Assembly: GCF_002223055.1 (NCBI RefSeq)
Contig: NZ_NKFL01000007.1
Span: forward strand, 124,001 to 188,000
Length of the DNA: 64,000 nucleotides
Reading direction: 5' to 3'
DNA from: Burkholderia sp. HI2500
GTDB taxonomy: Bacteria > Pseudomonadota > Gammaproteobacteria > Burkholderiales > Burkholderiaceae
Part shown: positions 8,714-18,003 of the stretch, in pieces
Position numbering within the stretch: the stretch's first letter is position 1
How the letters are laid out: each line of letters begins with the position of its first letter
Notes under the pieces: model-generated
Told to the model about the DNA's origin: nothing
What the model saw: only the letters and a program-made list of their open reading frames with translations
Databases searched by the model: none
Made by a program: the position numbers and the translations under genes

Positions 8714-10186
8714 TCAGCCGGCCGGCATCATGACCTGCTTGATCTCCTGGAATGCGGCGAGACCGAACGGGCCGAGTTCGCGTCCGATGCTGCTGCGCTT
8801 GTAGCCGCCCCATGAGGTTTGCGGATAGATCAGCTGGGGCGTGTTGATCCACACGACGCCCGCCTCGAGCGCGTCGGCCACCCGCCTGGCGCGTGCCGTG
8901 TCACGGGTGACGACGGTGGCGACGAGCCCGTATTCGGTGTCGTTGGCGGCCGCGACCGCATCGTCCTCGGTGTCGAATGGGCGGACACACAGCACCGGCC
9001 CGAAGATTTCTTCACACCATAGCGGGCTGTCGGCCGGCACGTCGGCGAACAGTGCCGGTCGGATGAAATAGCCGGGGCCGTCGGGCGCGTGGCCGCCCGT
9101 CACGAGCCGCGCGCCGTCGGCCAGGCCCTGCGCGATGTGGCGTTTCACGCGCTCGTATTGCGCGCGATTCGTCAGCGGGCCCATCTGCACGCCGGGGGCG
9201 AACGGCGGCCCGACGACGGTCGCGTCGATGCGCCGTGCGAGGCGGGCGATCAGTTCATCGGCGAGCGGCGCGGCGACGAGCACGCGCGAGGTTGCCGAAC
9301 ACATCTGCCCGGCGTTGAACAGGCCGCCGCCCGTGACGAGCTCGACCGCGTGATCGAGATCGGCGTCGTCGAACACGACGATCGACGACTTGCCGCCGAG
9401 TTCGAGGCCGACGCCCTTGATCGTGTCGGCGGCCGTTTTCATGACCTGCGCACCGACGGCGGTGCTGCCGGTGAACGACACCTTCGCGACGCGCGGATGC
9501 GCGCACAGTCGGGCGCCGACGTCGTGGCCCGTGCCCGTCACGACGTTCAGTACGCCGGGCGGCAGCCCCGCGTCGGCGGCGATCGCGGCGAGCTCGAGCT
9601 CGGGCAGCGGCGTGATCTCGGACGGCTTCAGCACGACGGTGCAGCCGGCCGCGAGCGCGGGCGCGAGCTTCCACGCGGTCGTCACCATCGGGAAATTCCA
9701 CGGCACGATCAGCGCGGCGACGCCGGCCGGCTCGCGCCGGATCCACGCGCGATGGTCGGCATCGGGCAGCGCGATCTCGGTTTCGCCGTCGGTGTCGAGG
9801 CGCTCCGCGAGGCTCGCGTAGTAGTCGAAGGTGGCGATCACGTCCGCGACGTCGATTTCGGCTTCGGCGAACGGCTTGCCATTGTTGAGCGACTGCAGGG
9901 TGGCGAGCCGCGTGCGGCGTGCGTCGACGCCGCGCGCGATCGCGCGCAGCAACGCCGCACGCGTGGCGCCCGTCGTGCGTTTCCAGCCGGCAAACGCGCG
10001 TGACGCGACCTGCACGGCGTGCTCGACGTCCGCCTCGCCGCCTGCGCTGACGTCGGCGAGCACGGCTTCCGTCGACGGATCGACGACGGGCAACGTCGCG
10101 CCGTCGACGCTCGCCCGCCAGGACCCGTCGATGAAGTGGCGCGTGTGCAGCGGCGGATCGAACGCGAGAGCGGGTGTCGTGCTCAT
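8714..10186 (-). CDS. Aldehyde dehydrogenase, probably for 4-guanidinobutyraldehyde or another amino-aldehyde
   Basis: This is a 490-residue NAD(P)-dependent aldehyde dehydrogenase of standard length. The Rossmann and active-site signatures are all present: VPWNFPM, KPSE, FTGSTAVG, LELGGKSS with the general base Glu262, and the catalytic Cys296 in NAGQMCSATS. The sequence is of the betaine-aldehyde/gamma-aminobutyraldehyde dehydrogenase branch. The start overlaps the stop of the ThDP decarboxylase gene by four bases, so it should use that enzyme's aldehyde product. If the decarboxylase acts on 2-ketoarginine, this enzyme would make 4-guanidinobutyrate, like KauB in Pseudomonas. The substrate assignment is inference; the family assignment is firm. 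Confidence 0.88.
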   Translation of the reverse strand: MSTTPALAFDPPLHTRHFIDGSWRASVDGATLPVVDPSTEAVLADVSAGGEADVEHAVQVASRAFAGWKRTTGATRAALLRAIARGVDARRTRLATLQSLNNGKPFAEAEIDVADVIATFDYYASLAERLDTDGETEIALPDADHRAWIRREPAGVAALIVPWNFPMVTTAWKLAPALAAGCTVVLKPSEITPLPELELAAIAADAGLPPGVLNVVTGTGHDVGARLCAHPRVAKVSFTGSTAVGAQVMKTAADTIKGVGLELGGKSSIVVFDDADLDHAVELVTGGGLFNAGQMCSATSRVLVAAPLADELIARLARRIDATVVGPPFAPGVQMGPLTNRAQYERVKRHIAQGLADGARLVTGGHAPDGPGYFIRPALFADVPADSPLWCEEIFGPVLCVRPFDTEDDAVAAANDTEYGLVATVVTRDTARARRVADALEAGVVWINTPQLIYPQTSWGGYKRSSIGRELGPFGLAAFQEIKQVMMPAG

Positions 10187-11877
10187 CGTTGCACCTGCGC
10201 GAACCAGGTTGCCTCGTCGATTTCGATCACGGTCGGGATCGCGCGCGCCGTGGCGTCGCGCAGCGCGGCGGCCAGTGCGCCGGGTGTCGCGGCCGTGTGC
10301 GCCGCGCAGCCGAAGCCGCGTGCGAGCGTCTGGAAATCGGGCGTATACGGATCGACGCCGACCGGCGTGATGTCGCGCGCCACCATGTATTTGCGGATCT
10401 CGCCGTAGCCGCGGTTGTTCCAGACGATCACGATCACCGGCAGCCGCGCCTCGACCGCGCTCGCGAGTTCCGGCAGCGTGAACTGCAGGCCGCCGTCGCC
10501 GATCAGGCACACGACCGGGCGCGCGGGCGCGGCGAGCTTGGCGCCGATCGCGGCGGGCAGCCCGTAGCCGAGCGTGCCGTAGCCGGTCGACGAATTGAAC
10601 CAGCTGCGCGGCGCCGGTGCATCGTGGGTGAAGTTGCCGACGTAGACGGGGCTCGTCGAATCGCCGGCGATGATCGCGCCGGGCAGCGTGGCGACGATCG
10701 TGTCGATCAGCCGCGCCTGCGACCGCGCGGCGCCGTCGTGCATCGACGCGATCACGGCGCGCACGGCGGCCACGCGCGGCGCGCCCCAGTCGGCGTCGGG
10801 GGTGGGGGCCGGCGTTTCGTGCAGGCGGGTCGACAGCGCGCCGAGCGCCAGCTGTGCATCGCCGGCGATGGCGATCTCGGCGCGGGCGTTGCGCATCAGC
10901 TGTTGCGCGTCGATGTCGATGCGGATCAGCCGGCCGTCGATCGCGAAGCCGCCGTCGAACGTGACGTCGTAATCGGTTTCGCCCAGCTCGGTGCCGACGG
11001 CGAGCACCACGTCGGCATCGCGGATCGCCGCACGGGTGGCCGGCAGCGACTGGGTCGAGCCGATCAGCAGCGGGTGGCCGGCCGGCAGCAGCCCCTTCGC
11101 GTTGATCGTCAGCGCGACCGGTGCGTGCAGGCGTTCGGCGAGTTCGCGCAATTCCGCCGCCGCGTGGATCGCGCCGCCGCCGGCGAGGATCAGCGGCCGG
11201 CGCGCGTGCGCGAGCAGGCCGGCGGCCGCCGCGAGCGCGTTCGCATCCGGCGCGGGCCGCGCCGGCAGCGCGGGCGGGGCGTCGGACAGCGCGGGCGCCG
11301 GCATCACGATCACGTCGAGCGGAATCTCGATATGCACGGGCCGCGGCCGCGCGCTGGCGAAGACCGCGAAGGCGCGCGCGAGGACCTGCGGCAGGTCGGC
11401 CGCGTCGAGCAGCGTGTGCGAGAACGCGGTAAGTCCCGCGAACACGTCACGCTGGGACGGCAGCTCGTGCAGGCGGCCGTCGCCGCGGCCGAGTTCGCGT
11501 CGCGCGTTGACGCTCGAGATCACCAGCATCGGGATCGAATCCGCATAGGCCTGTGCCATCGCGGTCGCGATATTGGTCATCCCCGGCCCGGTGATGATGA
11601 AGCAGACGCCCGGCCGGCCCGTGACGCGCGCATAGCCGTCGGCCATGAAGCCGGCCCCCTGTTCGTGGCGCGGCGTCACGTGGCGGATCGACGACGCGGC
11701 GAGGCCGCGATAGAGCTCGACGGTATGCACGCCGGGAATGCCGAACACGCATTCGACGCCGTGGCGTTCGATGAGGTCGACGAGCGCTTCGCCGCAGGTG
11801 CGGGGGCGGGCATGGCAGGGCGCCGCCGTGGCCTTGCGGGCCCCGGCGATCGAGGAAACGGTGGCGGGATGGTTCAT
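10183..11877 (-). CDS. ThDP-dependent 2-oxo acid decarboxylase, probably 5-guanidino-2-oxopentanoate decarboxylase (AruI-like)
   Basis: The 564-residue protein has the three-domain layout of the acetolactate synthase/benzoylformate decarboxylase family. The N-terminal pyrimidine-binding domain contains FGIPGVHTVELYRGL and the catalytic glutamate in RHEQGAGFMADGYAR (Glu72). The cofactor-binding domain carries the GDG...NN motif starting at about residue 460 (IGDGGLQFTLPE to WNNRGYGE). The FGIPGVHTVELYRGL opening and its pairing with an aldehyde dehydrogenase resemble AruI, which decarboxylates 2-ketoarginine in the arginine transaminase pathway. A benzoylformate-type or other 2-oxo acid decarboxylase remains possible. 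No AruH-like transaminase is in the window. The ATG at 11877 was preferred over an upstream TTG at 11922. Confidence 0.82.
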   Translation of the reverse strand: MNHPATVSSIAGARKATAAPCHARPRTCGEALVDLIERHGVECVFGIPGVHTVELYRGLAASSIRHVTPRHEQGAGFMADGYARVTGRPGVCFIITGPGMTNIATAMAQAYADSIPMLVISSVNARRELGRGDGRLHELPSQRDVFAGLTAFSHTLLDAADLPQVLARAFAVFASARPRPVHIEIPLDVIVMPAPALSDAPPALPARPAPDANALAAAAGLLAHARRPLILAGGGAIHAAAELRELAERLHAPVALTINAKGLLPAGHPLLIGSTQSLPATRAAIRDADVVLAVGTELGETDYDVTFDGGFAIDGRLIRIDIDAQQLMRNARAEIAIAGDAQLALGALSTRLHETPAPTPDADWGAPRVAAVRAVIASMHDGAARSQARLIDTIVATLPGAIIAGDSTSPVYVGNFTHDAPAPRSWFNSSTGYGTLGYGLPAAIGAKLAAPARPVVCLIGDGGLQFTLPELASAVEARLPVIVIVWNNRGYGEIRKYMVARDITPVGVDPYTPDFQTLARGFGCAAHTAATPGALAAALRDATARAIPTVIEIDEATWFAQVQR

Positions 11878-12491
11878 GGATCGTGGTGTGCCGATTGGGA
11901 GGGTGAGTGGCCCGTACCGCAAACGAAGGGGGCATGGTGCGGATTGTCGGCGTCGATCCGGGGTGCCAACAATCGATTAGTTTTCATGCGCGGCATGAGG
12001 GCCGTGCATGGCGGCGTCGAATCGCGGGGCGGGCAGTGGAGTGCGAGTTTTCCCGGCAGCGCGGGTTGCAACGCGCGTCATACGGACATCCCGGCGCTGC
12101 ATGTCGGCGTCGGCTAGTCTTGCGCGAAAGGGGCGCGAAGCGAAGCGGTGCCCGCCGCCCGGCGCGGGGTGTCGCCCGCCCGATGCGTCACAAGCGGCGG
12201 GGGCACGGATTGCATGCAGGCGGACGAGCGGGCATACGGCGCAACCGGCGCAACCGGCGTCTTGCGCAGCGATTCTTCCGACGAGGGCAGCCCCGGGCGC
12301 GCCGCACACGCGACGCCAGTCGGCACGCGAATCGTGTAGTCAACCTGAATATCCACGGGGCGTGGCGCGTAATATTTTGATGTCGCCCCTTGGCTGGAAG
12401 CGGGTTTTATGCGCTGCGCCCTATGCGGTTCCGAGGATTCTCCCGGTGCGAGGTTCTGCCGCGAATGCCGGGCCGTGCTGTCCCACGCACG
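11878..12491. other. Intergenic region between the decarboxylase and galM genes
   Basis: This 614-bp stretch should hold the promoter of the minus-strand decarboxylase operon and the 3' end of the galM transcript. It contains copy 2 of the duplicated motif (11985-12012) and a small direct repeat around 12237-12258 (two copies of a nine-base GCAACCGGC unit). Short open frames exist on both strands, but none has a ribosome binding site or recognisable protein, and I call no gene here. Confidence 0.5.
11985..12012 (-). promoter_or_regulatory. Candidate operator, copy 2 of a duplicated 28-bp motif
   Basis: The sequence matches the motif at 8677-8704 at all fixed positions: CATGCGCGGCATGA, a seven-base spacer of different sequence, then GCATGGC. 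It lies 108 bp upstream of the decarboxylase start codon. Conservation of the arms but not of the spacer argues for a protein-binding site rather than a recent duplication. Confidence 0.55.
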
Positions 12492-13580
12492 CTATGCATG
12501 AACGCCCACCCGATACCGCGTGGTCTGTCGATAGACGGCGTCCGGATAGAGAATCACGGCGCCGCTGAGGCCGGCCATGTTGACCTGATCCGGAAAGCCG
12601 CCCGCCTCCAGGCACAGCGCCCCGTGTGGCGTGCAACGTGTGCAGCCGCTCACGCGCAGGCCATCGAGATAGTTGCCTGTATAGAGTTGCAGGCCCCGCT
12701 GATCGGTCGACACGATCAGCTCACGCCCGCTTTCCGGATCGTAGACGCGTGCGACGGGCCGGGCCTCGCGCGCGCCGTCGCCCAGGACGAAGCAATGATC
12801 GAAGCCGCGCGCGCGGGCCAGTTGCGCGTTCGGCCAGTCGAGGCGCGCGCCGATCGGCGCGCTGTGCCGGAAATCAAACGCGGTGCCCGTCACGTCGGCC
12901 GTGCCGGTCGGGATCAGCGCCTCGTCCACTTCGAGGAACGCGTCGGCATCGATCTGCAGCAGATGGCCGCGCACGTCGCTGCCCGGGCGCCCGTTCAGGT
13001 TGAAGTAGCTGTGATTCGTCAGGTTCAACGGCGTCGGCGCATCGGTCCGCCCCGTATAGTCGATCGTCAGCGTGCCGTCGTCGTCGAGCGTGTAGCGAAC
13101 CTGCACGGTCACGTTGCCCGGAAAACCCGCGTCGCCTTCCGGCGAATCGAGCCGAAGCGTCAGCCCGCCGCAGTCGTCGATCACGTCCCAGCGCGCGCGA
13201 TGAAAGCCGTTCGCGCCGCCGTGCAGCAGGTTGCCGTTCTCGTTGCGGTCGAGCGGGTAGCCGATGCCGTCGAGTTCGAAGCGCGCACCGGCGATCCGGT
13301 TCGCCCAGCGGCCGATCGTCGCGCCGAGGTAGGCACCGGATTCGAGGTACTCGGCCGGCGTGTCGTGCGCGAGCACGATATCGGCGAAGCGCCCCGTGCG
13401 GTCGGGGGCGAGCCACGACACGACGGTCGCGCCGAGGTCGCTGACGACGACGCGCATCCCGTGCGCGTTGCGCAGCGTGTAGCGCCGAACGGGCTCGCCG
13501 TCGGGCAGCGTGCCCCACGGCTCGGAAGGCACGCGCGCCGCGCCGTGCGTCAGGGAGGAGGAATCGGTATCGATGTGCAT
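12492..13580 (-). CDS. galM: Aldose 1-epimerase (mutarotase)
   Basis: This 362-residue enzyme interconverts alpha and beta anomers of aldoses. The family landmarks are present: GATVVSWLAPDRTGRFADIVL near the N-terminus, YLGATIGRWANRIA, the substrate-binding His in NLLHGGANGFH, and NLTNHSYFNL with the catalytic histidine. A catalytic-glutamate region, LCLEAGGFPDQVN, is near the C-terminus. Length and order match GalM. It follows xylR in the same direction with 27 bp between them, so it probably serves D-xylose mutarotation before isomerisation in the adjacent xyl regulon rather than galactose metabolism. Confidence 0.93.
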   Translation of the reverse strand: MHIDTDSSSLTHGAARVPSEPWGTLPDGEPVRRYTLRNAHGMRVVVSDLGATVVSWLAPDRTGRFADIVLAHDTPAEYLESGAYLGATIGRWANRIAGARFELDGIGYPLDRNENGNLLHGGANGFHRARWDVIDDCGGLTLRLDSPEGDAGFPGNVTVQVRYTLDDDGTLTIDYTGRTDAPTPLNLTNHSYFNLNGRPGSDVRGHLLQIDADAFLEVDEALIPTGTADVTGTAFDFRHSAPIGARLDWPNAQLARARGFDHCFVLGDGAREARPVARVYDPESGRELIVSTDQRGLQLYTGNYLDGLRVSGCTRCTPHGALCLEAGGFPDQVNMAGLSGAVILYPDAVYRQTTRYRVGVHA

Positions 13581-13607
13581 GGGAAGAGGTCAGATGGTCG
13601 GCGGCCG

Positions 13608-14807
13608 TCAGCAGGAGGCTGAGGCGGCCGCGCGTTCCTGGTATTCGCGCGGCGTGCAGCCCAGCTCGCGCCTGAACACTGCGTACATGTACTGGAGCGA
13701 CGTGAACCCGCAGCGGATCGCGACCTCGGCGCTCGACGCCTGCCGGCCGGCGAGCAGCGCCTGCGCGGCTTCGAGCTTGTGGCGCAGGATTTCCTGGTGC
13801 ACGGTGCGCTGCAGTTCGCGCCGGAAGTGCTCCTCGAGCAGCGAACGCGATACGCCGACGTAGTCGGCGACCTGTTCGGTCTTGATCCCCTGGCACGCGT
13901 ACTGGCGAATGAAATGCCGCGCGCGCATCACGTGCGGGCTCGCGAGCGGCTGGTGGCGCGTCGATTCGAGCACGTTGATGCCGACCGGCGGCACGAGAAT
14001 GCGCTGCCCGGGAAAGCGCGCGCCGCGCAGCATCCGGTGCAGCAGGTGCGCGGCGGTACGGCCCATTTCCTCGGTGCCCTGGATCACCGACGACAGCGGA
14101 ATGCGCGTCAGCGTGCGCGTGAGTGGATCGTTGTCGATGCCGATGATCGCCACCTGTTCCGGCACCGCGATGCCGGCGATCAGGCAGGCCTGCAGCAGGT
14201 GCCGCGCACGCGCATCGGTCACGGCGATCACGCCGACGGGCTTCGGCAGCGCATGCAGCCAGCCGATCAGCTGCTCGATCGCGTGGTTCCACCCCGACGC
14301 GCTCGTCGACAGCCCGCGGTAGATCGGCGCATCGAGCCCGTCCGCGCGTGCGAGCCGGTCGAATGCGAGTTCGCGCTGCTGCGCCCAGCGGTTTTCCTGC
14401 GCGATCGGCAGGCTGTACATCGCGAAATGCGCGAGTCCCGCACCGATCAGGTGCGTGTACGCGAGCGACACGAGCTTCGGGTTGTCCGTCGCGATATAGG
14501 GGACATCGTCCGGATACTGGGCCGGATCCTCGTACGACGAGCCGACCGCGACGACCGGCAGCGGCGAGCCGGCGAGCGCGCTGGCGACCGCGGGATCGTC
14601 GAAGTCCGCGATGATGCCGTCGCCGTCGAAGCGCTCGATGCCGGTGAGCCGGCAGCGGAAGTCGTCTTCGAGGAACAGGTCCCACACGACGCGCGTCGTG
14701 TGCAGGTACTGGCCGATGCCGCTGATGATTTCGCGGTCGTAGACCTTGTTCGCGTTGAACAGCAGCGCGATGCGATGCGGTGTCTGGGCGGAAGGGACGC
14801 GTGTCAT
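13608..14807 (-). CDS. xylR: D-xylose operon activator XylR
   Basis: The 399-residue protein combines an N-terminal LacI/periplasmic-binding-like sugar domain (HRIALLFNANKVYDREIISGIGQYL, and later AIIGIDNDPLTRT) with a C-terminal AraC-type double helix-turn-helix (about residues 295-399: VADYVGVSRSLLEEHFRREL, then IRCGFTSLQYMYAVFRRELGCTPREY). This architecture is that of XylR, which binds D-xylose and activates xylose genes. It is divergent from xylA across a 267-bp gap and leads galM. The start at 14807 gives the normal N-terminus; the longer frame back to 14939 has no family similarity in its first 44 residues. Confidence 0.92.
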   Translation of the reverse strand: MTRVPSAQTPHRIALLFNANKVYDREIISGIGQYLHTTRVVWDLFLEDDFRCRLTGIERFDGDGIIADFDDPAVASALAGSPLPVVAVGSSYEDPAQYPDDVPYIATDNPKLVSLAYTHLIGAGLAHFAMYSLPIAQENRWAQQRELAFDRLARADGLDAPIYRGLSTSASGWNHAIEQLIGWLHALPKPVGVIAVTDARARHLLQACLIAGIAVPEQVAIIGIDNDPLTRTLTRIPLSSVIQGTEEMGRTAAHLLHRMLRGARFPGQRILVPPVGINVLESTRHQPLASPHVMRARHFIRQYACQGIKTEQVADYVGVSRSLLEEHFRRELQRTVHQEILRHKLEAAQALLAGRQASSAEVAIRCGFTSLQYMYAVFRRELGCTPREYQERAAASASC

Positions 14808-14956
14808 CTCGCTCTCGGGGCACGTGCGTCGAGGGGCGCGGTGCCGTTGTCTCCGGGGCGCGCCCGGGTCGGCGGCGCGCGGTGGTCTGGTGTTTGGCGA
14901 TTGTAGGGCGGAACGTGTGCCGCGCGCAGCGGCTGGCAAGAAACATTAAGCGTGCT

Positions 14957-14974
14957 GCGCAATTTCGCAATTGC
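14957..14974. promoter_or_regulatory. Candidate XylR site in the xylR-xylA divergent promoter region
   Basis: Within the 267 bp between xylR and xylA lies GCGCAATTTCGCAATTGC, which holds two CGCAATT direct repeats eight bases apart (centre to centre under one helical turn). AraC-family activators such as XylR usually bind direct repeats. The flanking AT-rich bases contrast with the GC-rich surroundings. The assignment to XylR is inference from position. Confidence 0.35.
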
Positions 14975-15074
14975 CGCCCGGCAGGGGCGCGGGCACGATC
15001 CAGCCTACCGAATTCGGCCGCGTGCGCCACCCCGACGCACGTTGCGCTGCAACAAGACCCAGCACGGAGACGCC

Positions 15075-16397
15075 ATGTCGTATTTCGAACACATTCCCGC
15101 GATTCGCTACGAAGGCCCGCAGTCGGACAATCCGCTCGCGTACCACCATTACGACCCCGAGCGGCGCGTGCTGGGCAAGACGCTCGCCGAGCATCTGCGG
15201 ATCGCGGTGTGCTACTGGCACACTTTCGTGTGGCCGGGGCACGACATCTTCGGGCAGGCCGCATTCCAGCGGCCGTGGCAGCAGCCGGGCGACGCGCTCG
15301 AACGGGCGCGGATGAAGGCCGATGCCGCATTCGAATTCTTCACCAAGCTCGGCACGCCTTTCTATACGTTCCATGACACCGACGTCGCCCCGGAAGGCGA
15401 CAGCCTGCGGGAATATGCGGCGAATTTCGCGCGGATGGTCGACTATCTCGGCGAGCGTCAGCAGGCGAGCGGCGTGCGGCTCCTGTGGGGCACCGCGAAC
15501 CTGTTCTCGCACCCGCGCTTCGCGGCCGGCGCCGCGACGAACCCGAACCCCGACGTATTCGCGTGGGCCGCGACCCAGGTGTGCCATGCACTCGATGCGA
15601 CGCACCGGCTCGGCGGCGAGAACTATGTGCTGTGGGGCGGGCGGGAAGGGTACGAGACGCTGCTCAATACGGACCTGAAGCGTGAACGCGACCAGTTTGC
15701 CCGCTTCCTGTCGATGGTCGTCGAGCACAAGCACCGGATCGGCTTCAAGGGCGCGCTGCTGATCGAGCCGAAACCGCAGGAGCCGACCAAGCACCAGTAC
15801 GACTACGACGTCGCGACGGTGCACGGCTTTCTCGTGCAGTACGGATTGCAGAACGAGATTCGCGTGAACATCGAGGCGAACCACGCGACGCTCGCCGGCC
15901 ACTCGTTCCATCACGAGATCGCGAATGCGTTCGCGCTCGGCGTGTTCGGCAGCGTCGACGCGAACCGCGGCGATCCGCAGAACGGCTGGGACACCGACCA
16001 GTTCCCGAACAGCGTCGAAGAGCTGACGCTCGCGTTCTACGAAATCCTGCGTCACGGCGGCTTCACGACCGGCGGGATGAACTTCGACGCGAAGGTGCGC
16101 CGCCAGAGCATCGATCCGGAAGATCTGTTCTACGGCCACGTCGGCGCGATCGACGTGCTCGCGCTCGCGCTCGAACGCGCGGCGGTGCTGGTCGAGAACG
16201 ACCGGCTCGACGCGCTGCGCCGGCAACGCTATGCGCAGTGGGACGACGCATTCGGCCGCAAGATCCTGTCGGGCGACTATACGCTGGCGTCGCTCGCGGC
16301 CGAGGCGCTCGCGCGCGGGGTGAACCCGCAGCACGCGAGTGGCGCGCAGGAGCGGTGCGAGAACATCGTGAACCAGGCGATCTACGGGCTGCGCTGA
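15075..16397 (+). CDS. xylA: D-xylose isomerase
   Basis: The 440-residue enzyme converts D-xylose to D-xylulose in the cytoplasm. It matches the E. coli-type (class II) isomerase in length and along its whole sequence: ACYWHTF equivalent [11 protein letters not shown], the catalytic His in [41 protein letters not shown] with metal-binding Glu, [12 protein letters not shown], and GSVDANRGD with metal-binding Asp. The ATG at 15075 follows CGGAGACGCC. It is the first gene of xylABFGH, divergent from xylR, and ends four bases before xylB. Confidence 0.97.
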   Translation: MSYFEHIPAIRYEGPQSDNPLAYHHYDPERRVLGKTLAEHLRIAVCYWHTFVWPGHDIFGQAAFQRPWQQPGDALERARMKADAAFEFFTKLGTPFYTFHDTDVAPEGDSLREYAANFARMVDYLGERQQASGVRLLWGTANLFSHPRFAAGAATNPNPDVFAWAATQVCHALDATHRLGGENYVLWGGREGYETLLNTDLKRERDQFARFLSMVVEHKHRIGFKGALLIEPKPQEPTKHQYDYDVATVHGFLVQYGLQNEIRVNIEANHATLAGHSFHHEIANAFALGVFGSVDANRGDPQNGWDTDQFPNSVEELTLAFYEILRHGGFTTGGMNFDAKVRRQSIDPEDLFYGHVGAIDVLALALERAAVLVENDRLDALRRQRYAQWDDAFGRKILSGDYTLASLAAEALARGVNPQHASGAQERCENIVNQAIYGLR

Positions 16398-16401
16398 CGC
16401 C

Positions 16402-17880
16402 ATGTACATCGGACTCGATCTCGGCACGTCGGGCTTAAAGGCGGTGCTGCTCGACCGCGACGGTGCGGTGCGCGCGAGCGCGAGCCGCCCGCTCACGGTG
16501 AGCCGGCCGCAGCCGCGCTGGTCCGAGCAGGCCCCGCGCGACTGGTGGGATGCCGCCTGTGGCGTGCTGGCCGCACTCGTCTCGGATGCGCGCACGGCGG
16601 GTATCGATCCGCGCGACATCGACGCACTCGGACTGACCGGCCAGATGCATGGCGCGACGCTGCTCGATGCGCACGGTGACGTGTTGCGCCCCGCGATCCT
16701 GTGGAACGACGGTCGGGCGGATGCGGAGTGCGCGGAACTGGAACGACTCGCGCCCACGCTGCGCGCCGTGGCCGGCAACATCGCGATGCCGGGTTTCACC
16801 GCGCCGAAGCTGCTGTGGGTACGTCGTCACGAACCCGACGTATTCGCGCGCATCGCCCACGTGCTGCTGCCGAAGGACTACCTGCGCTACCGGCTGACCG
16901 GCGCATTCGCGACCGATCCGTCGGATGCCGCCGGCACGCTGTGGCTCGACGTCGCGAAGCGCGACTACGACGACACGCTGCTGGCCGCCTGCGGGCTGTC
17001 GCGCGCGCAGATGCCGGCCGTGTTAGAAGGCAACCGCATCACCGGCACCCTGTTGCCGGCCGTCGCGCGCGCGCTCGGGCTGCGCGAGATCCCGGTGGTG
17101 GCGGGCGGCGGCGACAACGCGGCCGGCGCGGTGGGCGTCGGCATCGTGCGGCCCGGCGATGCGCTGCTGTCGCTCGGCACGTCGGGCGTCTATTTCGCGG
17201 TGTCGGACGGGTTCCGCGCGAATCCCGAATCGGCCGTGCACAGCTTCTGTCACGCGCTGCCGGACACGTGGCACCTGATGTCCGTGATGCTGAACGCGGC
17301 CGGCTGTCTCGACTTCACCGCGCAACTGGCCGGTTACGACGGCGTCGCGGCGCTGCTCGACGACGCCGAGACGCATGCGCGCGCGAGCCGCCCGTGGTTT
17401 TTGCCTTACCTGAGCGGCGAGCGTACGCCGCACAACGACGTGAATGCGAAGGGCGTCTTCTACGGGCTCACGCCCGACACGCAGCGTGCGGATCTCGCGA
17501 ACGCGACGCTCGAAGGCGTCGGCTTCGCGCTGCTCGACGGCATCGACGCGCTGCATGCCGCCAGGCTCGCGCCCGACAGCATCACGGTGATCGGCGGCGG
17601 CTCGCGCAGCGCGTACTGGACGCAGATGCTCGCCGATTTGAGCGGCCGTGCGCTGACCTTGCGCGCGGGCGGCGAGGTGGGGCCGGCATTGGGCGCCGCG
17701 CGCCTCGCGCATCTCGCGCTCGAACCGGATGCGCCGCTCGACGACGTGTGCCCGCAGCCGCCGATCATCGCGGTACGCGAGCCGGACATGGCGCGCCACG
17801 CGTGGTATCGCGACGCGCGGCGGCCGACGTTTCGCGCGCTTTACCGTGCGCTCGCACCGGTGTTTGCCACGGGCGTTTGA
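16402..17880 (+). CDS. xylB: D-xylulose kinase
   Basis: The 492-residue FGGY-family kinase phosphorylates D-xylulose to xylulose 5-phosphate for the pentose phosphate pathway. Visible motifs are the N-terminal phosphate-binding IGLDLGTSGLKAVLLD, the XylB-type GQMHGATLLD, the catalytic Asp in GGGDNAAGAVGVG (about residue 235) and the C-terminal GGGSRSAYWTQMLAD adenosine-binding segment. Length is normal for XylB. Only four bases separate it from xylA, so the two are co-translated from one message. Confidence 0.96.
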   Translation: MYIGLDLGTSGLKAVLLDRDGAVRASASRPLTVSRPQPRWSEQAPRDWWDAACGVLAALVSDARTAGIDPRDIDALGLTGQMHGATLLDAHGDVLRPAILWNDGRADAECAELERLAPTLRAVAGNIAMPGFTAPKLLWVRRHEPDVFARIAHVLLPKDYLRYRLTGAFATDPSDAAGTLWLDVAKRDYDDTLLAACGLSRAQMPAVLEGNRITGTLLPAVARALGLREIPVVAGGGDNAAGAVGVGIVRPGDALLSLGTSGVYFAVSDGFRANPESAVHSFCHALPDTWHLMSVMLNAAGCLDFTAQLAGYDGVAALLDDAETHARASRPWFLPYLSGERTPHNDVNAKGVFYGLTPDTQRADLANATLEGVGFALLDGIDALHAARLAPDSITVIGGGSRSAYWTQMLADLSGRALTLRAGGEVGPALGAARLAHLALEPDAPLDDVCPQPPIIAVREPDMARHAWYRDARRPTFRALYRALAPVFATGV

Positions 17881-18003
17881 CGTGCGGATCGCTGACGCGT
17901 TGCGCGTCGCACGATGCCGTGCTTTGCAGTGACTCGATGCGGGCGGCGCATTTCGGCGTTCGCCCGGCGTTCGTGAAGTTGTCCAAAAACAAGGAGTGGA
18001 GAC

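Noticed and set aside
11944..11975. Sigma-54 promoter ahead of the decarboxylase gene (minus strand TTGGCACCCC)
   Set aside because: The -24 half looks acceptable, but there is no GC-type -12 element at the required ten-base spacing.
12874..15330. A long minus-strand frame (over 800 codons) across galM, xylR and the start of xylA
   Set aside because: It lies in another frame of galM and xylR, is Arg/Ala-rich without any domain, and crosses the divergent xylR-xylA promoter region.
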